The position numbers and the translations under genes were made by a program. Positions 1 to 7,914 of a DNA stretch of 64,000 nucleotides are shown in pieces. The number at the start of each line of letters is the position of its first letter. Within the stretch, counting starts at the first letter, position 1. Origin of the DNA: CAIUPE01 sp046092445 (GTDB taxonomy: Bacteria; Pseudomonadota; Alphaproteobacteria; Rhizobiales; Beijerinckiaceae); contig JBJTDR010000017.1 in NCBI GenBank assembly GCA_046092445.1, positions 1-64,000 of the forward strand, given 5' to 3'. A model generated the notes under the pieces. The model searched no databases and was not told the DNA's origin. It worked only from the letters and a program-made list of their open reading frames with translations.

Positions 1-1116
1 CCGCACTTCGGCGCCAAACCCTGCCGCCCGCGTTTTCTCGTACATATCGATAATGTCTTTGCCCTGAACGCGGACGCCATACCTGACGCCGTCATAGCGG
101 GCGAGGTTCGACGAGGCTTCGGCAGGGGCCACGATATAATAAGCGGGCAGCGCATATTTTGTGTGCGGCAGCGAAACGTCAACGATTTTTGCACCGGCAT
201 CTTTGAGCCATTGCGCGCCCTTGCTCCACAGGGTTTCGATCTCGGACGACATGCCGTCGACGCGATATTCCTTCGGAATGCCGATGGTCAAGCCCTTCAC
301 GGATTTGCCGATGGCTGCTTCATAATCGGGCACAGGCAGATCAACCGAGGTCGTGTCCTTCGGGTCATGTCCGGCCATGGAGGTCAGCAAAATCGCATTG
401 TCGCGCACGGTGCGTGCAATCGGGCCGGCCTGATCGAGCGAGGATGCGAAGGCGACGATCCCCCAGCGAGAACAACGCCCATAGGTCGGCTTGATGCCGA
501 CCGTGCCGGTAAACGCCGCAGGCTGGCGGATCGAGCCGCCCGTATCGGTGGCCGTCGCGCCGAGGCACAGGCCTGCCGCAACCGCGGATGCGGAGCCGCC
601 CGACGAGCCGCCCGGAACCAACAAGCCGTTTTTGTCCCCCGACAAGGCCGCTTTCGCTTTTTCAGGCGACCAGCTTGGCGGTGCCCATGGCGACACGACC
701 GGGCCGAAACTGGAGGTTTCGTTCGAGGAGCCCATGGCGAATTCGTCATTATTGAGTTTGCCGAGCATTACCGCGCCATCGCGCCAGAGATTGCTCGTGA
801 CGGTTGATTCGTAATCGGGGACAAAATTGCCGAGAATGTTCGAGCACGCCGTGGTGCGAACACCTTTCGTGGCATAAAGATCCTTGATACCGAGCGGAAT
901 TCCCTCAAGCGGCCCCGCAGTTCCTGCAGCAATTTTTTTATCCGATTGCGCGGCCATCGCACGGGCGTGATCGGGCGTCTCCAGCACATAGGCATTAAGC
1001 GGTGCGGCAGCACTGACCGCCACGACATGCGCGTCCGTCAATTCGACGGCGGTGATTTTTTTTGTCTTCAGCGCATCGCGCGCATCGGCAAGGGTCAAGT
1101 GGGTGAGATCATTCAT
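1..1116 (-). CDS. gatA: Glutamyl/aspartyl-tRNA amidotransferase subunit A (3' end missing)
   Basis: Catalytic amidase subunit of GatCAB, which converts Glu-tRNA(Gln) or Asp-tRNA(Asn) to the amidated form using ammonia from glutamine. The frame runs off the left edge, so only about 372 of the usual ~490 residues are present. The amidase signature is visible: catalytic Lys in GIPLGIKDL (about residue 78), the Gly/Ser loop GGSSGGSASAVAAG with the cis-Ser, and the nucleophile Ser in TDTGGSIRQP. The ATG at 1114-1116 lies 10 bp after the gatC stop, so gatC and gatA are one operon. The missing end is a window artefact, not a broken gene. Confidence 0.96.
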   Translation of the reverse strand, partial: MNDLTHLTLADARDALKTKKITAVELTDAHVVAVSAAAPLNAYVLETPDHARAMAAQSDKKIAAGTAGPLEGIPLGIKDLYATKGVRTTACSNILGNFVPDYESTVTSNLWRDGAVMLGKLNNDEFAMGSSNETSSFGPVVSPWAPPSWSPEKAKAALSGDKNGLLVPGGSSGGSASAVAAGLCLGATATDTGGSIRQPAAFTGTVGIKPTYGRCSRWGIVAFASSLDQAGPIARTVRDNAILLTSMAGHDPKDTTSVDLPVPDYEAAIGKSVKGLTIGIPKEYRVDGMSSEIETLWSKGAQWLKDAGAKIVDVSLPHTKYALPAYYIVAPAEASSNLARYDGVRYGVRVQGKDIIDMYEKTRAAGFGAEVR

Positions 1117-1126
1117 GTTCTGCGGC

Positions 1127-1414
1127 CTATTCGACAACTTTGGGGACGAGGAAGAAATGATCCTCGGTCAGCGGCGCGTTGCCGACAATCCGTTCGGCGC
1201 AATTGCCGTCCGTCACTTCATCGGCGCGCTTTTTCATCACCATCGGGGTTACCGACGTCATCGGCTCGACACCCGACACATCGACCTCGTTCAACTGCTC
1301 GACAAAAGCCAGCATCGCATTGAGCTCGCCTTGCAAATGGGGCACTTCGGCGTCGCTGACGGCGATGCGCGCGAGGCGTGCGATCTTGCGAACGGTAGAC
1401 TGGTCGACAGACAT
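1127..1414 (-). CDS. gatC: Glutamyl/aspartyl-tRNA amidotransferase subunit C
   Basis: Small stabilising subunit of GatCAB, 95 residues. The protein begins MSVDQSTVRKIARLARIAVS and shows the family pattern of an N-terminal helix, the central motif LNAMLAFVEQLNEVDVSGVEPM, and a C-terminal segment ending FFLVPKVVE. The frame is open upstream to 1450, but the ATG at 1412-1414 fits the family start and has GGAG a few bases upstream. It is first in the gatC-gatA operon. Its promoter must lie in the 140 bp shared with the divergent ruvX. Confidence 0.95.
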   Translation of the reverse strand: MSVDQSTVRKIARLARIAVSDAEVPHLQGELNAMLAFVEQLNEVDVSGVEPMTSVTPMVMKKRADEVTDGNCAERIVGNAPLTEDHFFLVPKVVE

Positions 1415-1554
1415 GGATACTCCGGACATTGACGACTGAAAGGCTGGCACACGAAAGGCATGTGAGCGCTATAGCACCGTGGCGGGAAGCGCGGCAACTT
1501 CCCTTTCACGGAAATGGCATGGCTTCCTTGCTCCCGAAGTGCTAGTCGAAGGCC

Positions 1555-2058
1555 ATGGCGAGCAACTTTCAGACGATCGAGACACTTTCGGGATTGCCCC
1601 CGCATGGCCGCCTGATGGGCCTTGATCTCGGAACCAAGACAATCGGGATCGCTTTGTCGGATGCGGGACGACAGATCGCCTCGCCGCTTGAAACGATTCG
1701 ACGCGAAAAGTTTACGAATGATGCCAAGCGTCTGCTGGATCTCGCGGCAAAACATGGCGTCGTCGCACTGATCCTCGGCTTGCCGCTCAATATGGATGGC
1801 TCCGAGGGACCTCGCGTTCAGGCAACGCGCGCCTTCGTCCGCAACCTTGCCCAAAAGACCGACCTCCCCATTCTTTACTGGGACGAGCGCCTCTCGACCG
1901 CCGCCGTGACACGCACGCTGATCGATGCGGATGCCTCACGCGTTCGCCGCGCGGAGCTCGTCGATAAACTGGCCGCGGCCTATATTCTCCAAGGCGTGCT
2001 CGACCGGCTATCGGCAATTGCCCGACGGGATGCATCGAGAGCGGACCGCTCCGAGTAG
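1555..2058 (+). CDS. ruvX: Holliday junction resolvase-like protein RuvX/YqgF
   Basis: RNase H-fold protein of the RuvX/YqgF family, 167 residues, linked to Holliday junction resolution and to 16S rRNA 5' processing. The fold is marked by GLDLGTKTIGIALSD (residues 22-36, first acidic metal ligand), LILGLPLNMDGSEG (about 73-86), WDERLSTAAV and a C-terminal VDKLAAAYIL segment. Length is slightly above the family's usual 140-160 because of about 20 extra N-terminal residues; an internal ATG at residue 21 is an alternative start. It is transcribed away from gatC. Which of the two family roles applies cannot be read from the sequence. Confidence 0.93.
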   Translation: MASNFQTIETLSGLPPHGRLMGLDLGTKTIGIALSDAGRQIASPLETIRREKFTNDAKRLLDLAAKHGVVALILGLPLNMDGSEGPRVQATRAFVRNLAQKTDLPILYWDERLSTAAVTRTLIDADASRVRRAELVDKLAAAYILQGVLDRLSAIARRDASRADRSE

Positions 2059-2078
2059 TTTGTGTGACAAGGATTTTG

Positions 2079-3023
2079 ATGTTGACGACGCTGACCAGCC
2101 TGCTGCCGATCTTTTTGATGATCCTGACGGGATGGGGTTTGCGGGCAAGCGGCCTCATCAAAGCGGAAAGCTGGGATGGGTTCGAGAAAGTCACCTATCT
2201 TGTCCTGTTCCCGGCGATGATCGCATATACGATGGCACATGCGGATCTGGGCGAGGCCCCCATTTTTGAAATCGGCGGCGCGCTCGTGCTGGCCATTCTT
2301 AGTGTGTCTGCTCTGCTGATCGCCTGCCGATCGTGGCTCGCGCATCGACTCGGTCTATCCGGCCCCTCGTTCACATCGGTCTTTCAGGGATCGATACGGT
2401 GGAATTCCTTCGTCGCGCTTGCGATATCGACCGAGCTCCACGGCAGAACGGGTGCAACACTCTGCGCAATTGCAATTGCTGCCATGATTCCGCTGGTCAA
2501 TATTCTGTCGGTCGGCGTGTTGACGCGATACGCATCGGCGGATCGTGTGCAGACAAAACCTTTTATTCTCTCACTTCTGCGCAATCCGTTCATTCTTGCA
2601 TCAATCCTCGGCGTTTGCCTCAATCCGGTGAGCCACTGGATACCCGCGCCGGTTGCAAATGCCGCGTCGCTGCTCGGGCAGGCGTCGCTGGCTGCCGGTT
2701 TGCTCGCTGTGGGGGCAGGATTGCAACTTAAAAGTGTATCCATGCCGGGGACAGAAGCCCGATTTGGCCTCCTCGTCCTGCCCGTTCTGCTGAAACTCTG
2801 CATCATGCCGCTTCTGGCAGTCGGCTTTGCGCGTCTTTTCGGTGTTTCGGGCGTCGAATTGTCGGTTGTTGCCGTGTGCACGGCAGTTCCGACCGCCAGC
2901 GCCTCCTACATTCTGGCTCGCCAGTTCGGAGGCGATTCGCCTCTGATGGCCCGAATACTGACTGCCCAAACGATCATCGGAATGTTGACGCTTCCTGTTT
3001 CGCTCTTTTTTATTTCGTCATGA
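2079..3023 (+). CDS. AEC (auxin efflux carrier) family transporter
   Basis: Inner-membrane carrier of about 314 residues with around ten hydrophobic segments spread over the whole length, beginning LLPIFLMILTGWGLRASG. The family pattern is a first helix pair, FPAMIAYT near residue 48, and a C-terminal block with TAVPTASASYILARQFGGD. Substrates in this family are small organic acids or similar anions; none can be assigned here. I chose the ATG at 2079 because AAGGA lies 5 bases upstream; a GTG at 2064 is an alternative that would put it 5 bp after ruvX, so co-transcription with ruvX is likely. Confidence 0.85.
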   Translation: MLTTLTSLLPIFLMILTGWGLRASGLIKAESWDGFEKVTYLVLFPAMIAYTMAHADLGEAPIFEIGGALVLAILSVSALLIACRSWLAHRLGLSGPSFTSVFQGSIRWNSFVALAISTELHGRTGATLCAIAIAAMIPLVNILSVGVLTRYASADRVQTKPFILSLLRNPFILASILGVCLNPVSHWIPAPVANAASLLGQASLAAGLLAVGAGLQLKSVSMPGTEARFGLLVLPVLLKLCIMPLLAVGFARLFGVSGVELSVVAVCTAVPTASASYILARQFGGDSPLMARILTAQTIIGMLTLPVSLFFISS

Positions 3024-3031
3024 CATGTGAA

Positions 3032-3087
3032 TTAACATGTTAAATTTCGGGTTTCAGCGCGATATTCTTGCTCAGTTAGCATGTTAA
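3032..3087. promoter_or_regulatory. Pair of operator-like dyads 44 bp apart
   Basis: TTAACATGTTAA at 3032-3043 is a perfect 12-bp palindrome. A near copy, TTAGCATGTTAA, is at 3076-3087, exactly 44 bp further on, about four helical turns. Both lie in the AT-rich 297-bp gap between the AEC transporter and the 81-residue gene, the kind of arrangement expected for two dimers of one regulator on the same DNA face. A TTGACA at 3149-3154 has no convincing -10 partner. The binding protein is unknown. Confidence refers to the dyads being functional. Confidence 0.4.
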
Positions 3088-3320
3088 TTGCCGTATTTTT
3101 CCTTAATTTTTTGGAAAATTCACTGAAACATAGATCAATCGATAAACGTTGACATGACGAGATACGAGACGGCTTGAACAAAGAGAGAGATTGGCGTAAT
3201 ACAACTTATACGACAAATATCTCTTTCTTGCTCTTGATGATTGTAAATCAAAACGAGGATGAATTGATGATGATAGGTCGCTTTACAAATAGTCGCTCCG
3301 ACACAAGAAAGGTGAACACC

Positions 3321-3566
3321 ATGGCTCTACCCAATCTCAATAAAGTCAGGGCCTCACTTGCCGACGACGACGAACTCGAGTCTGATATCATCGCCCCTGC
3401 GGTGAACCCGTATCAGGCGGAACAAGTTGCCCTTTATATCAGCCAGATGGTTGGCGAAATGGCCGCAATGGCACGCTCCGCCCGGCTCGATCTTCTGGCC
3501 TATTTCCTCGAAATGGCAAGGATCGAGGCGACTGCACGAAGCGGCAAGATCAACGACCCTCATTGA
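3321..3566 (+). CDS. Small conserved-looking protein of unknown function
   Basis: An 81-residue protein, acidic at the start and helical in the second half (QVALYISQMVGEMAAMARSA then LLAYFLEMARIEA), with no signal peptide or recognised motif. The ORF is open back to 3174, but the ATG at 3321 has AAAGG about 8 bases upstream, and the stretch before it is low-complexity AT-rich DNA. Its last 17 bases overlap the 3' end of dprA on the other strand. I do not recognise the family. The long upstream region with paired dyads suggests it is a regulated single gene. Confidence 0.7.
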   Translation: MALPNLNKVRASLADDDELESDIIAPAVNPYQAEQVALYISQMVGEMAAMARSARLDLLAYFLEMARIEATARSGKINDPH

Positions 3567-4821
3567 TCTCCCGGGCTGGTGGCAGGACCAGGGATACGAG
3601 CCTGCCACCATGTCTCTCGATCCGACCGCCGAGTTCAAGATCGAGCAGAACCATCTGCACGACCCGAGGACTTAAGCGGGACAATCGGATGAGATCATCA
3701 ACACCGATCGGCGACGGCCCCATCAGCGAGATAAGTGTATCGTGTGTTCCCTTCGCGCTGCTTTCGGGACTTTCCAAGCAATCATCCGGCGGGTGAAGGG
3801 TCACGCGTTCCGCAGGTGACGGCTCTTTCAACAGAAGAGACGGTGTCGGTTCGAGATCGAGTTCGAGTTCGTCCCACAAAGGATCCTCCCCTGCCGCGCG
3901 CTGCTCCTCCTCGGCGCGCGGCGGCCATTCAATCTGCCCCCTGCTGGCCTCCAGAGCGGCCACAATCTGTTCAGGCTGCGTCACGAGCACGGCGCCGTCG
4001 CGGATGAGCGCATTGGTACCCTCCGCCCGCGGATCGAGAGGTGAACCGGGAACGGCGAAGACATCACGCCCCTGCTCACCGGCAAAGCGCGCTGTGATCA
4101 GCGATCCGGATTGGAACGCCGCTTCAACGACGAGAACGGCGTCCGAGAGTCCGGAGATGATCCTGTTGCGCCTCGGAAAATCCCGCCCGCGCGGTTCCCA
4201 TCCCATCGGCATTTCGGAGACGGCAGCTCCTGTCTCCAGAATTGAGTCGAGCAGATCGGCATGCTCGGCCGGATAGACCTTGTCGTGCCCGCCTGCGAGG
4301 ACCGCGATCGTACCCGTCTGTAACGCCGCGCGATGGGCATGCGCGTCAATGCCGCGCGCAAGTCCGGAAATCACCGGCAGATTGGCCTTGCCAAACCCGT
4401 GCGAAAAAATTTCGGCGAGCCGCAACCCCGTCGCCGATGCATTACGCGAACCGACAATGGCAATACCGCCCTGTTGCAGAATCCGGAAATTTCCTCGCAC
4501 TGCGATCAGCGGTGGCGGCGCGGGCACTTGCCGCAGCAGGCGGGGATATTCGGGTTCGCCAAGGGCAATGAAAGTGACACCATATCGCTGCGCCGTTTCA
4601 AATTCGCGCTCGGCATCGGCCTGCGAACAAATTTTGATGGTTCGATTTTGTGCCCTCAGCAGTTCCGGCAACGCTTCCAGCACGGCCCGGGCACCGCCGA
4701 AGCGGTTCAGCAAGGTCTGAAACGTTCGCGGGCCGATACTCTCCGACCGGATCAAGCGGATCCAGTCGAGTTTCTGTTCGTCCGTCAAGCGTAAGCCGGT
4801 CCCGCCAGCGGAGTCCGTCAT
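3550..4821 (-). CDS. dprA: DNA processing protein DprA
   Basis: Loads RecA onto incoming single-stranded DNA during natural transformation; widely kept even in bacteria not known to be competent. It has 423 residues: an N-terminal SAM-like region, a Rossmann-like core with IAIVGSRNASATGLRLAE (about 119-136), SGLARGIDAHAHRAAL, PRRNRIISGLSDAVLVVEA and GSLITARFAGEQGRDVFAVPG, then a C-terminal winged-helix (DML1) segment with PIGVDDLIRLSRLSPRVVQM. Its ATG overlaps the plsY stop as ATGA (4818-4821), so its translation is probably coupled to plsY, which matters given the TGA inside plsY. Confidence 0.96.
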   Translation of the reverse strand: MTDSAGGTGLRLTDEQKLDWIRLIRSESIGPRTFQTLLNRFGGARAVLEALPELLRAQNRTIKICSQADAEREFETAQRYGVTFIALGEPEYPRLLRQVPAPPPLIAVRGNFRILQQGGIAIVGSRNASATGLRLAEIFSHGFGKANLPVISGLARGIDAHAHRAALQTGTIAVLAGGHDKVYPAEHADLLDSILETGAAVSEMPMGWEPRGRDFPRRNRIISGLSDAVLVVEAAFQSGSLITARFAGEQGRDVFAVPGSPLDPRAEGTNALIRDGAVLVTQPEQIVAALEASRGQIEWPPRAEEEQRAAGEDPLWDELELDLEPTPSLLLKEPSPAERVTLHPPDDCLESPESSAKGTHDTLISLMGPSPIGVDDLIRLSRLSPRVVQMVLLDLELGGRIERHGGRLVSLVLPPAREINEGR

Positions 4822-5423
4822 TCCTTTGCTCCGATACGTCCCTCGGTTCCGGCAAGCAAGCGGGCGATATTCGCGCGATGGGTCAGCCAGAGTGTCACCG
4901 TGAGCAGGCCAAGCACACCACCGACACGAAGATCGCCGGAATAGGCGGCGATCACCGGAGAAATGACGCTCGCAACAAGCGCCGAAAGCGATGAGTAACG
5001 GAACAAGGCGGCCATTGCCAGTCAGACGATGGCAAAACCAAGCGCCGAGGGCAAATGGAGTGCCAGAGCGACACCGAGAAAGGTTGCGACACCCTTGCCC
5101 CCCTTGAAATTCAACCAGACGGGAAAGAGATGCCCATAAAATGCCGAAACGGCGGCAAGCAATGCCGCGTCTTGTCCGAGAGAGGCCTTCGCGAACAAAA
5201 CCGCCACAGTTCCCTTCAGAAGATCGCCGAGCAAGGTTGCCGCTGCGAGGCCCTTTCGGCCCGTTCTGAGAACATTCGTCGCACCGATATTGCCCGAGCC
5301 GATCGATCGAAGATCACCTGCGCCTGTCATCCGCGTCAGGATCACACCGAACGGAACAGACCCGCACAGATAACCGATCACCAGTGCCAATCCGAGTTGA
5401 AGTTCAACAGAGTCGGTGAACAT
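4818..5423 (-). pseudogene. plsY: Glycerol-3-phosphate acyltransferase PlsY, interrupted by in-frame TGA
   Basis: PlsY is the membrane enzyme that transfers the acyl group of acyl-phosphate to glycerol-3-phosphate in phospholipid synthesis. Residues 1-133 carry the family motifs: SVPFG near the start, SGNIGATNVLRTG, and FKGGKGVATFLGV. A TGA at 5022-5024 then stops the frame where relatives have Trp (FAIV-stop-LAMAALFRYSSLSALVA). The reading frame continues without a shift to 4818, with the conserved RYSSLSALVA and a family-typical end HRANIARLLAGTEGRIG. Total length would be 201, normal for PlsY. This is a single TGG to TGA change, a sequencing error, or readthrough (the stop is in the leaky UGA-C context). 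Nearby genes use TGA as a normal stop. Confidence 0.88.
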
Positions 5424-5502
5424 AAGGAACCTTTTGGACGCTACTATCTCGCCGAGTCGAAGCTAACACGCATTCCCGAACAAACTCAATCCTGCAATCC
5501 GC

Positions 5503-6792
5503 TCACATTTCGTGCACGGTCAGACCGGCCACCCAAGTCCGGTGGACGCGTCCCTGCAGGCGCGCCTGATCGAATGGCGTATTCTTGCAAAGCGACTGCA
5601 AGTTGGCAGCATCGAGCACGAAGGGTTCATCCACATCGAGCAGAACCAGATCGGCGGGCGCCCCCTTGAGGATACCGCCCTGCGACAAGCCGAGCAGACG
5701 GGCGGGGGCGAGCGCCATGGCACCGAGCAATCGCGGCAAGGTCAGTTCACCGCCATGCACGAGACGAAGCGCGGCGGACAACATGGTTTCAAGACCAATC
5801 GCCCCGTTCGCGCATTCCGCGAACGGAAGACGCTTCGTCTCGACATCTTGCGGATTGTGGTCGGAAACGATCACGTCGATCAGCCCCGATGCGACGCCTG
5901 CGATCAAGGCCAGTCTTTCGTCCTCGTTGCGCAGCGGGGGCGCGAGCTTCAGGAAGGTGCGGTATGAGCCGATATCGTTTTCGTTCAGCGTCAGACTATT
6001 GATCGACACCCCGCAGGTCACAGGCAATCCGTCATGCTTGGCCCGCTCGATGATCGCCAGCGATGCCGCGCACGAAATCATCGCCGCATGATATCGTGCA
6101 CCCGTCAGCCGGACGAGACTGATATCCCGCTCGAGCATGATCGTTTCGGCGGCCAGCGGAATCCCCGGCAGACCGAGCCTGCTCGACAACTCGCCCTCGT
6201 TCATCACGCCGTCCGCCGCCAGAAACGGATCTTCGACATGGTGGGCGATCAGCGCGCCACGATCCCGCGCATATGTCAGCGCCCGCCGCATGACCCTTGA
6301 ATCGAGCACCGACTTCGCACCATCCGTAAACATCACGGCACCCGCCGCCTGCAGCAGACCGAACTCCGTCATTTCCTTTCCCGCAAGGCCCTTGGTCAAT
6401 GCTGCGGAGGGCAGCATCCGGACTGGTGACGTATCGCGCGCGCGGCGCACGAGATGATCGACGACCGCCGGATCGTCCACCGGCGGGTTTGTATCGGGCA
6501 TGCAAACGACTGTCGTAACCCCTCCCGCAGCAGCCGCGCGACCTGCCGAGGCCAAAGTCTCACGATGTTCAGCGCCCGGCTCGCCAACGAAAGCTCTGAG
6601 ATCGACAAGACCGGGCGCCAGCGTCCGCCCGCGCGCATCGATAATCAACGCACCCTCGGGCGGCGTCCCGATCGCACGACCGAAATCATGGATCATTCCA
6701 TGTTCGATGGCGAGGCTGCCGCGTTCCATACGGCCTGTCAAAGGATCGGCAATCTCGGCATTGACGATTAGAACGGGACGATGCGCGCTCAT
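5503..6792 (-). CDS. pyrC: Dihydroorotase-like protein lacking metal ligands (PyrC/PyrX type)
   Basis: Amidohydrolase-fold protein of 429 residues, second gene of the pyrB operon. Overall it follows dihydroorotase: APGLVDLRAFVGEPG, GGVTTVVCMPDTNPPVDD, AHHVEDPFLAADGVMNEG, IVSDHNPQ. The metal-binding HxH that follows the PGLxD strand is replaced (LRAF), the HIS of the usual MHIST motif reads AMISCAAS, and the TPHHL motif reads SINSL. These are the zinc ligands of active enzymes, so this copy is probably the non-catalytic partner that supports PyrB assembly, with a true dihydroorotase elsewhere. Its ATG overlaps the pyrB stop as ATGA. Confidence 0.85.
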   Translation of the reverse strand: MSAHRPVLIVNAEIADPLTGRMERGSLAIEHGMIHDFGRAIGTPPEGALIIDARGRTLAPGLVDLRAFVGEPGAEHRETLASAGRAAAAGGVTTVVCMPDTNPPVDDPAVVDHLVRRARDTSPVRMLPSAALTKGLAGKEMTEFGLLQAAGAVMFTDGAKSVLDSRVMRRALTYARDRGALIAHHVEDPFLAADGVMNEGELSSRLGLPGIPLAAETIMLERDISLVRLTGARYHAAMISCAASLAIIERAKHDGLPVTCGVSINSLTLNENDIGSYRTFLKLAPPLRNEDERLALIAGVASGLIDVIVSDHNPQDVETKRLPFAECANGAIGLETMLSAALRLVHGGELTLPRLLGAMALAPARLLGLSQGGILKGAPADLVLLDVDEPFVLDAANLQSLCKNTPFDQARLQGRVHRTWVAGLTVHEM

Positions 6793-7754
6793 GCGGAAAC
6801 TCCCATCCCCGGCAAATTTGCCGCCAGGAGCTCGAGCACCGCCATCCGGAGCGCAACCCCCATCTCGACCTGCTCGCGGATCAACGATTGCGCGCCATCG
6901 GCAATCTCGGAGGCGATTTCGACGCCCCGGTTCATCGGGCCGGGATGCATGACGAGTGCGTCAGGCTTTGCAAAAGCGAGCTTTTCTGCATCGAGCCCGT
7001 AGAAGCGGAAATATTCCTTGATTGACGGGACAAAAGAGCCGTTCATCCGCTCGCGCTGCAACCGCAGCATCATCACGATATCCGCGTCCTTCAAGCCGTG
7101 TCGCATATCGGTGAACACCGTCGCGCCCATCCGCTCGATGCCCGGCGGAAGCAAGGTCGACGGCCCGATCACCCGGACATTCGCACCCAGCGCGTTCAAC
7201 AGAATGAGGTTGGAGCGCGCAACCCGCGAGTGGAGGATATCGCCGCAAACGGCAACGACCAGCCCGCGAATACGCCCCTTGTTCCGTCTGATGGTGAGCG
7301 CATCAAGCAGGGCCTGAGTCGGATGTTCATGCGCGCCGTCGCCTGCATTGATGACGGCACAGTCCACTTTCCGCGCGAGCACTTGCACAGCACCGGCGGC
7401 ATGATGGCGAACGACAATCAGATCTGGGCGCATGGCGTTCAACGTCATCGCCGTATCGATGAGCGTCTCGCCTTTTTTGATCGAGGAGGACGCAACCGAC
7501 ATGTTCATCACATCCGCACCAAGCCGCTTTCCGGCCAATTCGAACGAGGCCTGCGTGCGGGTGGAGGCCTCGAAGAACAGATTGATCAGCGTCCGCCCGC
7601 GCAGAGTGGTCTTTTTCTTCTCGACCTGACGGGAGATTTCGACCGCCTGATCGGCGTGATCGAGCAGAATTTCAATATCGCGGGGCGAAAGCCCCTCTAT
7701 GCCCAACAAATGCCGATGGGGAAAAACCGCCATGGTTTCAGGTTCAATACGCAT
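6789..7754 (-). CDS. pyrB: Aspartate carbamoyltransferase catalytic subunit
   Basis: Condenses carbamoyl phosphate with aspartate, the committed step of pyrimidine synthesis. Motifs: carbamoyl-phosphate site FFEASTRTQASFE (FFEASTRT type), VVRHHAAGAV, GAHEHPTQALLD, and C-terminal MHPGPMNRGVE. The frame is open to 7961, but family alignment starts near FPHRHLLGIEGL; the ATG at 7754 gives 321 residues, and an ATG at 7733 gives 314. Neither has a strong ribosome site, so the start is uncertain. It leads the operon pyrB-pyrC(like)-plsY-dprA and is divergent from topA across about 160 bp. Confidence 0.95.
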   Translation of the reverse strand: MRIEPETMAVFPHRHLLGIEGLSPRDIEILLDHADQAVEISRQVEKKKTTLRGRTLINLFFEASTRTQASFELAGKRLGADVMNMSVASSSIKKGETLIDTAMTLNAMRPDLIVVRHHAAGAVQVLARKVDCAVINAGDGAHEHPTQALLDALTIRRNKGRIRGLVVAVCGDILHSRVARSNLILLNALGANVRVIGPSTLLPPGIERMGATVFTDMRHGLKDADIVMMLRLQRERMNGSFVPSIKEYFRFYGLDAEKLAFAKPDALVMHPGPMNRGVEIASEIADGAQSLIREQVEMGVALRMAVLELLAANLPGMGVSA

Positions 7755-7914
7755 GTCGAAAACCGCTATATTGCCATTCATCGAGGGCGGCAAGCGGGTA
7801 AATCGACTGTTGCGGGAAAGTGCGAAATTTCGATTTTCAAAGTCATGCCCTTGACCGGATACGCTACACTTGCGACATGAGACGCGCTTTATCCATTGTT
7901 CGAAGGGTTTTTCA

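Noticed and set aside
3149..3154. TTGACA as a -35 box for the 81-residue gene
   Set aside because: No acceptable -10 hexamer at 16-18 bp.
5022..5024. TGA read as tryptophan by a changed genetic code
   Set aside because: Many genes here end in TGA at the expected place (for example dprA at 3550-3552, and the ATGA overlaps), so the code is standard.
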